Positions 9,361 to 17,968 of a stretch of DNA of 64,000 bases are shown piece by piece (within the stretch, counting starts at the first letter, position 1; each line of letters begins with the position of its first letter). The DNA is from Sulfurimicrobium lacus (lineage in GTDB: Bacteria > Pseudomonadota > Gammaproteobacteria > Burkholderiales > Sulfuricellaceae), in the NCBI RefSeq assembly GCF_011764585.1, contig NZ_AP022853.1, positions 1,099,501 to 1,163,500 on the forward strand, in the 5' to 3' direction. Both the position numbers and the translations under genes were made by a program. The notes under the pieces are model-generated. The model saw only the letters and a program-made list of their open reading frames with translations. It did no database searches and was not told the DNA's origin.

Positions 9361-10377
9361 ATGAGCGACGACTCCCAACGCCCCATAGTCATCAAGCGCA
9401 TCAAGAAGGGCGGCCATGGCGCCCACGGCGGGGCATGGAAAATTGCCTACGCCGACTTCGTGACGGCGATGATGGCTTTCTTCCTGCTGATGTGGCTGCT
9501 GGGTTCGACAGCCAAAGGCGATTTGCAGGGGATCGCCGAATATTTCGCCACCCCGCTCAAGGTGGCGATGCAGGGAGGCTCCGGCAGCGGTGACGCATCC
9601 AGCGTGATCAAGGGCGGCGGAACGGATATCAGCCGCAAGCAGGGTCAGGTAAAAAAAGGTGCGCCCGACCCAGTCGTCAAGAAAAAAACCATCAATCTGG
9701 AAGCCGCCAAGGCCGAACTGAAGCGCCAGGAAACAGCCAAGCTTGCCAGCCTGAAGGAAAAGCTGGAAAAAACCATTGACGCCAATCCCCTGCTCAAACA
9801 GTTCAAGAAACAGTTGATGCTGGACATCACCAAGGAAGGATTGCGCATCCAGATCCTGGACGAGCAGAACCGGCCCATGTTCGATAGCGGAAGCGCCCAC
9901 CTGAAGCCTTACACCCAGGTGATTCTGCGCGAAATCGGCAAGGTCCTGAACGAAGTGGAAAATCGCGTGACGCTTTCCGGGAATACCGATGCCACGCCAT
10001 ATTCGGGCGGCGAAAAAGGCTACAGCAACTGGGAACTGTCCGCCGACCGCGCCAACGCCTCGCGCCGCGAACTGGTCGCCGGCGGCATGGGCGAAGGAAA
10101 GATGCTGCGCGTGGTGGGACTCGCTTCGGCCGTGCCGTTCGACCCGCAAAACCCATTCAGCCCGGTCAACCGGCGCATCAGCATCCTGATCATGAACAAG
10201 GAGGCGGAGGAAGCCGTCACCGAGGCAAACAAGGCTGATATCGCGGCACAAAGCAAGGCGGACGTGGCCGGGGCATTGCAGGGCGCTAGTGCCGATACGC
10301 CTGCCAAGCCCGGGGTTCCGCCTGTTCTTGCAAGCCCGGAAAAAGAGGTGGCAGGTGCTGTCCCGGCCAAACACTGA
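9361..10377 (+). CDS. motB: Flagellar motor stator protein MotB
   Basis: Anchors the stator to peptidoglycan and forms the proton path with MotA. 338 residues: one membrane helix (about 30-50) starting YADFVTAMMAFFLLMW, in which D32 is the proton-binding aspartate; a linker; and an OmpA-like peptidoglycan-binding domain (about 170-280, LSGNTDATPY...WELSADRAN). The C-terminal 50 residues are an Ala/Lys-rich tail. The 3' end overlaps the next gene. Confidence 0.95.
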   Translation: MSDDSQRPIVIKRIKKGGHGAHGGAWKIAYADFVTAMMAFFLLMWLLGSTAKGDLQGIAEYFATPLKVAMQGGSGSGDASSVIKGGGTDISRKQGQVKKGAPDPVVKKKTINLEAAKAELKRQETAKLASLKEKLEKTIDANPLLKQFKKQLMLDITKEGLRIQILDEQNRPMFDSGSAHLKPYTQVILREIGKVLNEVENRVTLSGNTDATPYSGGEKGYSNWELSADRANASRRELVAGGMGEGKMLRVVGLASAVPFDPQNPFSPVNRRISILIMNKEAEEAVTEANKADIAAQSKADVAGALQGASADTPAKPGVPPVLASPEKEVAGAVPAKH

Positions 10378-11164
10378 GCCGCTGGCGCCTTTGCCAAGCG
10401 CCTTGTCCATATGCCGGACGTTACCGCCGGGCGTAAAATTGCTGCTGCTGCAGTTGGCTGCCGCCGCACTGTGGCTGCTCCTGGCCATGCCGCTGCTGCG
10501 CTGGTCCGGCGTGCTTATGTCGTTTTGGCAGCACGCCCTGGGCGCTGGCGCGGTGGCCGTATTCCTGGGGCTGGCCTGGCGCTTGCCGGGTTGGTGGCTG
10601 CCGATCAATCTGCTCTTCATTCCCGGCTTGCTGGTGATGCAGGGTCTCGGCCTCGCTTCCTCCTGGTACCTGGCGGCATTCGCCGTGCTGTTGCTGGTGT
10701 ATGGCGGTGTCGCACGTAGCCAGGTTCCGCTCTATCTTTCCAGCCGGAAAGCATGGCATGCGGTGGCCGGTCTCGTGCCGGCACATGCCGCCGTGGTCGA
10801 TCTGGGTTCTGGTCTGGGCGGGATGCTGGCGTTTCTTGCGCGTCAGCGTCCGGAAGGCAGGTATGTCGGCGTCGAAACCGCACCTTTGCCTTTTCTGCTG
10901 GCCTGGATTCGCGCGCAGCTCGGCGGTGCCCGCTACACCATTCGCTGGAACAGTTTGTGGAAAGTCGATCTGAGCGCGTTCGACGTGGTTTATGCCTACC
11001 TTTCGCCGGTACCCATGGCTGCACTATGGCGCAAGGTTCAGGCCGAGATGCGGCCCGGTACGCTGTTCATCAGCAACACGTTTGCGGTTCCCGGGGTTGA
11101 GCCTTGCACGGTGGTGCAGTTGGACGACTTGCACCAATCCAAACTGTATTTGTACCGCTTGTGA
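10355..11164 (+). CDS. Membrane-anchored class I SAM-dependent methyltransferase
   Basis: 269 residues from GTG 10355, which overlaps the motB end by 23 bases and has GAGGTG four bases upstream; the exact start is uncertain. Three hydrophobic segments (about 20-115) precede a Rossmann domain with VVDLGSGLGGMLAFLA as the SAM-binding loop and VGVETAPLPF as the acidic strand. Substrate unknown. The overlap with motB suggests co-expression, but no link to motility is shown. Confidence 0.75.
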   Translation: MLSRPNTEPLAPLPSALSICRTLPPGVKLLLLQLAAAALWLLLAMPLLRWSGVLMSFWQHALGAGAVAVFLGLAWRLPGWWLPINLLFIPGLLVMQGLGLASSWYLAAFAVLLLVYGGVARSQVPLYLSSRKAWHAVAGLVPAHAAVVDLGSGLGGMLAFLARQRPEGRYVGVETAPLPFLLAWIRAQLGGARYTIRWNSLWKVDLSAFDVVYAYLSPVPMAALWRKVQAEMRPGTLFISNTFAVPGVEPCTVVQLDDLHQSKLYLYRL

Positions 11165-11186
11165 ACCGGGCCAGCGTCAAGCAGTC

Positions 11187-12662
11187 ATGACAGACACCCT
11201 GCCCAACACCATCCACGAGTGGGTCACCTTCCTGGAAGCTCAGGATGTGCCGGTGTTGCGCCGCACCGCCCTGGAGTTGGAGAAGCTGCGGCCCAGCGCG
11301 GAACGCATCTCCGCGTCCAAGCTCGCCGTGATTATCCTGCGCGATCCCCTGATGACGCTGAAACTGCTGCGTCTTGCCAATTCATCCCGGCGCGGCAGGC
11401 TGAGCAACGAGATTACCAGCGTCGAGCACGCCATCATGATGCTGGGGGTCGTGCCGCTGTTCAAGCATTTTTCCACCCTGGCCGTGCTCGAGGATATGCT
11501 GGCGCAACAGGAGCTGGTCCTCCATAGCGTGCTCCAGGTTTTCAGCCGCGCCCTGCATGCCGCATATCAGGCGCGGCAATGGGCGCTCCAGCACCAGGAT
11601 ATCCGGGTGGAAGAGGTCTATATTTCGGCCCTGCTGCACGATATGACCAACATGATGCTGTGGATCTATGCGCCGGAACGGGCGCAGGAAATTCGTGCCA
11701 CGGTGCAGCGCGAACGCGTGTACTACGGCCTGGCGCATGAAAAGGTGATGGGTTTTTCGGTTGCGGATTTTCGCACGGCACTGGCCGCGGCCTGGCGTTT
11801 TCCCGACATGCTGGCCGACCTGGTAGATTGCCGCAATGCCGGTCAGTCGCGCGCTCAAGGCGTGCTGCTGGCCGTTTCCATTGCCCATCTGGCGGAAAGA
11901 GGCTGGTATGGCACGCAAATCGACGCCACGCTGGAAGCCATGGCGGACCTCCTGAACCTGCCGTTGGAGGAGACCGTCCTGCGGGTACACCAGACCGCAG
12001 TGGCCGCTGCGCGCCACTGGGAATGGTACGGTGTGACCCCGGCGGCAGCCTGGTTGCCCATGCTCCCCGGTGCATGGGAGGAAGAGCCGGTCGCCCCCGT
12101 TGCCGAAAGCTCGGAGGAAGCGGTGCACGATGATACGGTTTGCCTGATGCCGGACCACGCCGGGTTGCAGTCGATCATGGATGAAATCAACGCCCACCTC
12201 GACGGTTCGCTCGATCTCAACGGGATGATGAGCCTGATTCTGCGTGGAATGCATGAAGGGATTGGTTTGAATCGCATCGTGTTCATGCTTCTCACGCGCG
12301 ACCATGAGCACCTCAAGGCCAAGTACGTCCATGGCGCCCAGCCGGGGTCGCCGTTACAGCAACTGGATGTGAGCTTGCGCATTCCCAACCTGTTTTCCCG
12401 TCTGCTGGAAAAAATGCAGGGGGTGTGGTTCGGCCCTGCCAATGCGAAGACGCTGGCGCCGCTGATTCCGCCGGACGTACGTCAGGTGATAGGAGAGGGG
12501 GAGTTCTTCGCCATGTCGCTGTTCGTGCACGGAAAGCCGGTGGGTTTGTTCTATGCCGACCGCAAGCATGGCGAGTGTTCCCTGGACGAGCGCAGCTATC
12601 TGGAATTCAAGAAACTTTGCGTGCGCGCCGCGGACGGCTTGGCGCATCTGGCGCGGAAGTAA
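11187..12662 (+). CDS. HDOD-domain signalling protein with a C-terminal GAF-like region
   Basis: 491 residues from ATG 11187. Residues about 20-210 form an HDOD domain: ILRDPLMTLKLLRLANSS and an ISALLHDMTNMM segment in the place of the HD motif, without an intact metal-binding HD pair typical of active phosphohydrolases. Residues about 340-490 look like a GAF-type sensor (LDLNGMMSLILRGMHEGIGLNRIVFMLLTRD, ending in a helix). Such proteins act in stress and motility signalling. It lies 22 bases after the methyltransferase gene and may belong to the motAB unit. Confidence 0.8.
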   Translation: MTDTLPNTIHEWVTFLEAQDVPVLRRTALELEKLRPSAERISASKLAVIILRDPLMTLKLLRLANSSRRGRLSNEITSVEHAIMMLGVVPLFKHFSTLAVLEDMLAQQELVLHSVLQVFSRALHAAYQARQWALQHQDIRVEEVYISALLHDMTNMMLWIYAPERAQEIRATVQRERVYYGLAHEKVMGFSVADFRTALAAAWRFPDMLADLVDCRNAGQSRAQGVLLAVSIAHLAERGWYGTQIDATLEAMADLLNLPLEETVLRVHQTAVAAARHWEWYGVTPAAAWLPMLPGAWEEEPVAPVAESSEEAVHDDTVCLMPDHAGLQSIMDEINAHLDGSLDLNGMMSLILRGMHEGIGLNRIVFMLLTRDHEHLKAKYVHGAQPGSPLQQLDVSLRIPNLFSRLLEKMQGVWFGPANAKTLAPLIPPDVRQVIGEGEFFAMSLFVHGKPVGLFYADRKHGECSLDERSYLEFKKLCVRAADGLAHLARK

Positions 12663-13607
12663 TTAAAGTTCTGCCAGCAAACTGGCCAATCCTGCACGCT
12701 CCCGCTCCGGTGTGAACAGCGGACGACGCGCAGCGCATTGCGCCTGGAGTTGGGCGTAGAACACGGCATCCGATTCGGCGCGCCACAACAGTTTTTCCAG
12801 TGCCTGCTCGTCCCCGCAAGGGTAATAGCCGACATAATCGGTGCCCAGCATGCCGATATTGCCGGCAATGTCCGACGCGATCACCGGCACGCCGGCCGCC
12901 AGTGCTTCGCAAATCACGTTGGCGCCGCCTTCCATCAGTGAACTGATGACCATGACGTGGCTGCTCGCCAGCTTTTTTGTCGCCTGCCAGTGCGGCTGGT
13001 TGCCCAGCCAGCGATAACGCTGGTCTTTCTGCATCAGGGCCTGCGCTTCTTCGGCCATCAGCGGACTCAGTGCGCCGCCTAGATGGATTACGCGGATTTT
13101 CGAACCGCTGGGCAAGTAACGCAGGGCATGGGCGCAACGGAAAGGGTCCTTTTCTTCGCGCAGGTGGCCGATCACACAGGCTTGAAAGCGAGTCTTGAGC
13201 CTGGGCTCTGGCGGGGTGGCGGGTGCCGATTGATAGATTACCCGGGTCTTTTCCCGCAGTGCGGGTTCGAGTTCCATCAGCCCCTTCTCCTGCAATACAA
13301 TCATGCGCGTCGCCAGTTGCATGGAGCGCCGAGCGGCTGCGTCATGGCGGATGTCGCGGTAAAGGTCGGTGCCGGTCAATGCCAGGATCAAAGGGCAGCC
13401 AGGATAGGTTTCAGCGAAGCGCCGAATCGAGTCGTGACTGCGCCGGGCATGCAGGGCGAGCATCAAATCGGCCGCTGCGCCATTCCATTCCACCTGGATG
13501 TCGACCCGGTGGCCGAGCCGGCGCAGGAAGCCCGCCCAGCGGCAGGCGGTGTTGCGGTTGCCGGTGCGGGAGCGGCCGGCGCTGGGGGTGACGAGGACAA
13601 TTTTCAT
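12663..13607 (-). CDS. Glycosyltransferase resembling selenosugar synthase SenB (TIGR04348 type)
   Basis: 314 residues, GT-B fold. The N-terminus MKIVLVTPSAG, the ALTGTDLYRDI and RVIYQSAP segments, GHLREEKDPF, SSLMEGGANVICEALAAGVPVIAS, GNIGMLGTDYVGYYP and the QCAARRPLF end fit the TIGR04348 family as I know it, to which SenB of selenoneine synthesis belongs. SenB joins selenophosphate to UDP-GlcNAc; its usual partners selD and senA are not in this window, so the substrate here is unproven. It runs opposite to, and abuts, the HDOD gene; the pentapeptide gene diverges from it. Confidence 0.75.
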   Translation of the reverse strand: MKIVLVTPSAGRSRTGNRNTACRWAGFLRRLGHRVDIQVEWNGAAADLMLALHARRSHDSIRRFAETYPGCPLILALTGTDLYRDIRHDAAARRSMQLATRMIVLQEKGLMELEPALREKTRVIYQSAPATPPEPRLKTRFQACVIGHLREEKDPFRCAHALRYLPSGSKIRVIHLGGALSPLMAEEAQALMQKDQRYRWLGNQPHWQATKKLASSHVMVISSLMEGGANVICEALAAGVPVIASDIAGNIGMLGTDYVGYYPCGDEQALEKLLWRAESDAVFYAQLQAQCAARRPLFTPERERAGLASLLAEL

Positions 13608-13671
13608 CGCAGGTGATTCAGGCTAGACTTGCGCAATTCATGACGATAGTAAATACGATGATTATAAGAAA

Positions 13672-14556
13672 ATGACCATGACGAGCCACCGCCAACTTTG
13701 GTACGTACGGCGCGGAGACAATGTGAGCGGGCCGTTTCCCACGCAGGTCGTGGCCAATAATACCTTGTTGAGCAGATTTCTGCCCACCGACGAGGTAAGC
13801 CTGGACCAGTTGGAATGGAAGCCGCTGGCGACGGTGGCTGAACTGCTGCCGCGGGAATTGCTGGAGTTGCGCGACGAAACCGATCCCGAGCATCGCCAAT
13901 GGCTGGAGGAACGCCTCAAGGCGGCGCGCCGCTGGGCTGACCAGCGCACGCATGACGATCGTCGCCACGCAGAAGAAGCTGCCGGACGGGGCGTGCCGGA
14001 TGATGGCTTGCGGGGCGAGGAGCGCCGCAAAGCCGATACGGATGACGAAGTCCTGGCCTTGCCGCATCATCACGCGGCATTGCCGCAGGAATCGGCTTTG
14101 CGGCGCTATCTTGGCGTGTACCTGGGTATTGGGGCTGCAGTGCTGCTCGTGGCGCTGGGTGTGATCTATTACCAGCCGGTCAATCCGGTCAAGGTGGGGG
14201 TCATGCCAGTCCAGCCCTTGTGCAGCAAAGCGGCTGCGTCCGGGGTTAACTGGAGCGGCTGCGACAAACAGGGGGCGCTACTGCGCGGCGTTGATCTGGC
14301 CGGCGGCAATCTGGATTATGCGGATCTATCGCACGCCGTTTTGTCTGGCTCCCGACTCGACCATGCTTCACTGGTGGGGACCAATCTCAGTGCCGCCGAT
14401 CTTACCAATGTCAGCATGCGCAACGCCGACCTGAGCAATGCCGACCTGAGTGCGGCCAATATGGAGTCGGTGAATCTGACCGGAACCGTGCTGGACCATG
14501 CGATCTGGGTCGATGGCCGGGTGTGTGCCGAGGGCTCCTTGGGGCAATGCCGGTGA
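13672..14556 (+). CDS. GYF-like domain / membrane helix / pentapeptide-repeat protein
   Basis: 294 residues in three parts. Residues about 5-60 (LWYVRRGDNVSGPFPTQVV...WKPLA) resemble the bacterial GYF_2 domain. A charged, Arg/Asp-rich linker follows (70-135). A single membrane helix spans about 145-165. The outer part has two cysteines (PLCSKAA, WSGCDKQ) and about eight pentapeptide repeats of A(D/N)LSx type (about 205-275), which form a square beta-helix, then a closing cysteine pair. The role is unknown. It overlaps the start of the methyltransferase gene. Confidence 0.75.
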   Translation: MTMTSHRQLWYVRRGDNVSGPFPTQVVANNTLLSRFLPTDEVSLDQLEWKPLATVAELLPRELLELRDETDPEHRQWLEERLKAARRWADQRTHDDRRHAEEAAGRGVPDDGLRGEERRKADTDDEVLALPHHHAALPQESALRRYLGVYLGIGAAVLLVALGVIYYQPVNPVKVGVMPVQPLCSKAAASGVNWSGCDKQGALLRGVDLAGGNLDYADLSHAVLSGSRLDHASLVGTNLSAADLTNVSMRNADLSNADLSAANMESVNLTGTVLDHAIWVDGRVCAEGSLGQCR

Positions 14557-15341
14557 AGCTGATCAGCTCGCGCGACAACAGCCTGTACAAATCCCTCAAG
14601 AAGCTGGCCCAATCCGCCCGCGAACGCCGGAAATCCGGCAAGGCGCTGCTTGACGGTGTGCACCTGATCGTTGCCCACACAGAGCGCATCGGGCCTCCGG
14701 AGATGCTGGTCGTGGCGCACGCCGCGCAAGACAAGCCGGAAGTCCGCGGGCTGCTGGAACGTTTGCCGGACGTGGCCTTGATTGTCCTGAGCGATGCCTT
14801 GTTTGGCGAATTGACGCCGGTGGATACCCCGAGCGGCGTGTTGGCGCAGGTCGCGCTGCCCGAACTGCCGCTACCGCAGGCGCTGCAGTGCGTCGTGCTG
14901 CTCGAAGCATTGCAGGATCCGGGTAACCTGGGGTCGATCCTGCGTTCCGCAGCCGCAGCCGGCGTGGATGCGGCCTATCTGTCGCCCGGCTGTGCCGATG
15001 CCTGGTCGCCCAAGGTGCTGCGCGGCGGAATGGGTGCGCATTTTGCCCTGGCGATCCGGGAGGACGTGGACCTCGTCGCGGCAGCGCAAGCGTTTGCCGG
15101 GGAAGTGGTGGTTACCAGTCTGCAGGGAGAAATAAGCCTTTTCGACCTGGATCTTTCCGGTACGGTCGCTTTCGTCATCGGCAACGAGGGGGCCGGCGTG
15201 TCGCAAACCCTGCAGCAGGCCGCGACCAGGCGTGTGCGCATCCCCATGCCGGGGGAGGTGGAGTCGCTCAATGCTGCCGCCGCTGCCGCCGTCTGCTTCT
15301 TTGAGCGGGTGAGACAGCGACAGTCGACATTAGCCCCTTAA
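14547..15341 (+). CDS. TrmH/SpoU family RNA 2'-O-methyltransferase
   Basis: 264 residues from ATG 14547, overlapping the previous stop by ten bases. It has an N-terminal substrate-binding domain (ISSRDNSLYKSLKKL) and a SPOUT knot domain with the three family motifs: LEALQDPGNLGSILRSA, VIGNEGAGVS and IPMPGEVESLNAAAAAAV. It probably methylates a ribose in rRNA or tRNA; the target cannot be told from sequence. Confidence 0.9.
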   Translation: MPVKLISSRDNSLYKSLKKLAQSARERRKSGKALLDGVHLIVAHTERIGPPEMLVVAHAAQDKPEVRGLLERLPDVALIVLSDALFGELTPVDTPSGVLAQVALPELPLPQALQCVVLLEALQDPGNLGSILRSAAAAGVDAAYLSPGCADAWSPKVLRGGMGAHFALAIREDVDLVAAAQAFAGEVVVTSLQGEISLFDLDLSGTVAFVIGNEGAGVSQTLQQAATRRVRIPMPGEVESLNAAAAAAVCFFERVRQRQSTLAP

Positions 15342-15346
15342 TTCGC

Positions 15347-15376
15347 TTGTGAATTTCACCGGTTCACGGGTAAAAT
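15347..15376 (+). promoter_or_regulatory. Sigma-70-like promoter for rpsO-pnp
   Basis: TTGTGA (15347-15352) and TAAAAT (15371-15376) are 18 bases apart and lie 29 bases before the rpsO start, right after the stop of the upstream gene. Confidence 0.65.
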
Positions 15377-15404
15377 GCACGATTTCAGTTTTTGGAGAGA
15401 AGTA

Positions 15405-15674
15405 ATGGCTGTAACCACCCCACAGAAAGCACAGATCGTGCAAGATTATCAAACCGCAGCGGCCGACACCGGATCCCCGGAAGTGCAAGTTGCCCTGATG
15501 ACCGCACGCATCAACGACCTGACCGGTCACTTCAAGGAACACGCCAAAGACCACCACTCCCGCCGTGGCCTGCTCAAGCTGGTGAGCAAGCGCCGCAAGC
15601 TGCTGGACTACCTCAAGGGCAAGAGCGGCGATCGCTACCGTACCCTGATCGAGCGCCTGGGCCTGCGTAAGTAA
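15405..15674 (+). CDS. rpsO: 30S ribosomal protein S15
   Basis: 89 residues, the normal S15 length. It has the conserved [16 protein letters not shown] and [22 protein letters not shown] segments that bind 16S rRNA and ends [11 protein letters not shown]. Start ATG 15405 has GGAGAG five bases upstream; an ATG at 15375 overlaps the promoter. Followed by pnp as in E. coli. Confidence 0.97.
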   Translation: MAVTTPQKAQIVQDYQTAAADTGSPEVQVALMTARINDLTGHFKEHAKDHHSRRGLLKLVSKRRKLLDYLKGKSGDRYRTLIERLGLRK

Positions 15675-15708
15675 TTCAGTCTGCACAGGTAATTAATCGG
15701 CAGCAAGC

Positions 15709-17856
15709 GTGAGTAACAAGAAAAAGGATCTGGCATTGAAGCACATCAAAAAAAGCTTTTCGTACGGGCGTCATGAAGTAACGCTGGAAACTGGCGAAAT
15801 CGCACGCCAGGCACATGGCGCCGTGATGGTGGACATGGACGGCACGACCGTGCTGGTCACCGTGGTGGGCAACAAGGACGTCAAGCCCGGGCAGGATTTC
15901 TTCCCGCTGACGGTGGATTATCAGGAACGTACCTATGCCGCGGGCAAGATCCCTGGCGGTTTCTTCAAGCGCGAAGGCCGTCCTTCCGAGAAAGAAATCC
16001 TGACGTCGCGCCTGATTGACCGTCCGCTGCGTCCGCTGTTCCCGGAAGGCTTTTACAATGAGGTGCAGATCGTCGCCACGGTGATGTCCTCCAATTCCGA
16101 AATCGACGCCGATATCCCGGCCATGCTGGGCGCTTCCGCCGCCCTGGCGATTTCCGGCATTCCCTTCGATGGCCCCATCGGTGCGGCGCGCGTCGGTTAT
16201 ATCGACGGCAACTACGTGCTCAACCCGACCGCGACCGAACTGAAATCCACGCAACTGGACCTGGTGGTCGCCGGTACCGACACCGCCGTGCTGATGGTCG
16301 AGTCCGAAGCGAACCAGCTGTCCGAGGAAGTGATGCTGGGTGCCGTGGTGTTCGGTCACGACCAGATGCTCGCCGCCATCAACGCCATCAACGAACTGGC
16401 TGAAGAAGTGGCACCGGAAGCATGGGAATGGACTGCTCCCGAGAAGGACGCTGCGCTGGTGGCGAAGATTGCCGCACTGGCCGAAGCCGATGTGCGCAAG
16501 GCCTACCAGATCAAGCAAAAGCAGGCGCGTTATGCCCAAGTAGACGAAATCCGCAGTCGCGTGGTTGCAGCCGTTGCCGGCGACGATGCCGATGCGACGC
16601 GCATCAACCACATCAAGAACCTGTTCCAGGACCTCGAAGCCAAGGTCGTGCGCGGCCAGATCCTCGACGGCGAACCGCGTATCGACGGTCGCGACACCCG
16701 TACCGTGCGTCCGATCACCATCCGTACCGGCGTGCTGCCGCGCACCCATGGCTCGGCGCTGTTTACCCGTGGCGAAACCCAGGCACTGGTGGTTTCGACG
16801 CTCGGCACCGCACGCGACGAACAGAAAATCGACGCGCTGCAAGGCGAGTATTCCGACCGCTTCATGCTGCACTACAACTTCCCCCCGTACTCCACCGGAG
16901 AAACCGGCCGCGTCGGTACGCCCAAGCGCCGCGAAATCGGCCACGGCCGTCTCGCCAAGCGCGCCCTGGTGGCAGTGCTGCCGGATGCGGCGGACTTCGC
17001 CTACTCCATGCGCGTGGTTTCCGAGATCACCGAATCCAACGGCTCAAGCTCGATGGCCTCAGTGTGCGGCGGCTGTCTCTCCCTGATGGACGCCGGCGTG
17101 CCGCTCAAGGATCACGTGGCCGGTATCGCCATGGGCCTGATCAAGGAAGGCAACCGCTTTGCGGTGCTGACCGACATCCTGGGCGACGAAGATCACCTCG
17201 GCGACATGGACTTCAAGGTGGCGGGTACCGAAAACGGTGTGACCGCGCTGCAGATGGACATCAAGATCAACGGCATCACCAAGGACATCATGAAGGCCGC
17301 GCTGACGCAAGCCAAGGAAGGCCGTCTGCATATCCTCGGCATCATGAAGGAAGCCGTGGGCAAGCCGCGCGAAGAGTTGTCCAGCTTCGCGCCGCGCATG
17401 ATCACCATGAAGATCAATCCGGAAAAAATCCGCGACGTGATCGGCAAGGGTGGCGCAGTGATCCGCGCACTGACCGAAGAAACCGGCACTAGTATCGATA
17501 TCGCCGAAGACGGTACCGTGACGATCGCGTGCATGAGTTCCGAGGCCGGTGACCTGGCCAAGAAGCGTATCGCCGACATCACCGCCGAAGTCGAAGTGGG
17601 CAAGACCTACGACGGCACGGTGCTCAAGCTGCTGGATTTTGGCGCCATCGTCAGCGTGTTGCCTGGCAAGGATGGCCTGCTGCACATTTCACAGATCGCC
17701 CACGAGCGCGTCAATGCCGTGGCCGACCACCTCAAGGAAGGTCAGGCGGTCAAGGTGAAGGTGCTGGAAGCCGACGAAAAAGGCCGTCTGCGCCTGTCGA
17801 TGAAAGCCCTGCTGGAAGCGCCTGCACCTGCGGCGCCTCATACCACCGCCGAGTAA
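15709..17856 (+). CDS. pnp: Polyribonucleotide nucleotidyltransferase (PNPase)
   Basis: Phosphorolytic 3'-5' exoribonuclease and degradosome component. 715 residues with two RNase PH domains (first [13 protein letters not shown]..., second ending [13 protein letters not shown]), a KH domain with the GKGG loop (about 555-615) and an S1 domain (about 620-695). GTG 15709 is the longest start; TTG 15736 has a better binding site (AAGGA, 15724-15728, spacing 7) and begins [13 protein letters not shown], closer to family N-termini, so the true protein may be nine residues shorter. Ends in front of a strong bidirectional terminator. Confidence 0.96.
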   Translation: MSNKKKDLALKHIKKSFSYGRHEVTLETGEIARQAHGAVMVDMDGTTVLVTVVGNKDVKPGQDFFPLTVDYQERTYAAGKIPGGFFKREGRPSEKEILTSRLIDRPLRPLFPEGFYNEVQIVATVMSSNSEIDADIPAMLGASAALAISGIPFDGPIGAARVGYIDGNYVLNPTATELKSTQLDLVVAGTDTAVLMVESEANQLSEEVMLGAVVFGHDQMLAAINAINELAEEVAPEAWEWTAPEKDAALVAKIAALAEADVRKAYQIKQKQARYAQVDEIRSRVVAAVAGDDADATRINHIKNLFQDLEAKVVRGQILDGEPRIDGRDTRTVRPITIRTGVLPRTHGSALFTRGETQALVVSTLGTARDEQKIDALQGEYSDRFMLHYNFPPYSTGETGRVGTPKRREIGHGRLAKRALVAVLPDAADFAYSMRVVSEITESNGSSSMASVCGGCLSLMDAGVPLKDHVAGIAMGLIKEGNRFAVLTDILGDEDHLGDMDFKVAGTENGVTALQMDIKINGITKDIMKAALTQAKEGRLHILGIMKEAVGKPREELSSFAPRMITMKINPEKIRDVIGKGGAVIRALTEETGTSIDIAEDGTVTIACMSSEAGDLAKKRIADITAEVEVGKTYDGTVLKLLDFGAIVSVLPGKDGLLHISQIAHERVNAVADHLKEGQAVKVKVLEADEKGRLRLSMKALLEAPAPAAPHTTAE

Positions 17857-17879
17857 TTTCAGGCGCGTGTCAGAAAAAA

Positions 17880-17908
17880 GCCCCACGATATTTCGTGGGG
17901 CTTTTTTT
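17880..17908 (+). terminator. Bidirectional intrinsic terminator after pnp
   Basis: GCCCCACGA (17880-17888) and TCGTGGGGC (17893-17901) form a perfect nine-pair stem around a TATT loop, with seven T after it and six A before it. It can therefore stop transcripts from pnp and from the convergent receptor gene. Confidence 0.92.
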
Positions 17909-17968
17909 ATGGGGAGAATGCATGGAGTTCGTTAGTATCCGGCGCCTCTTCGTGCGCAGTTCCGGAAA

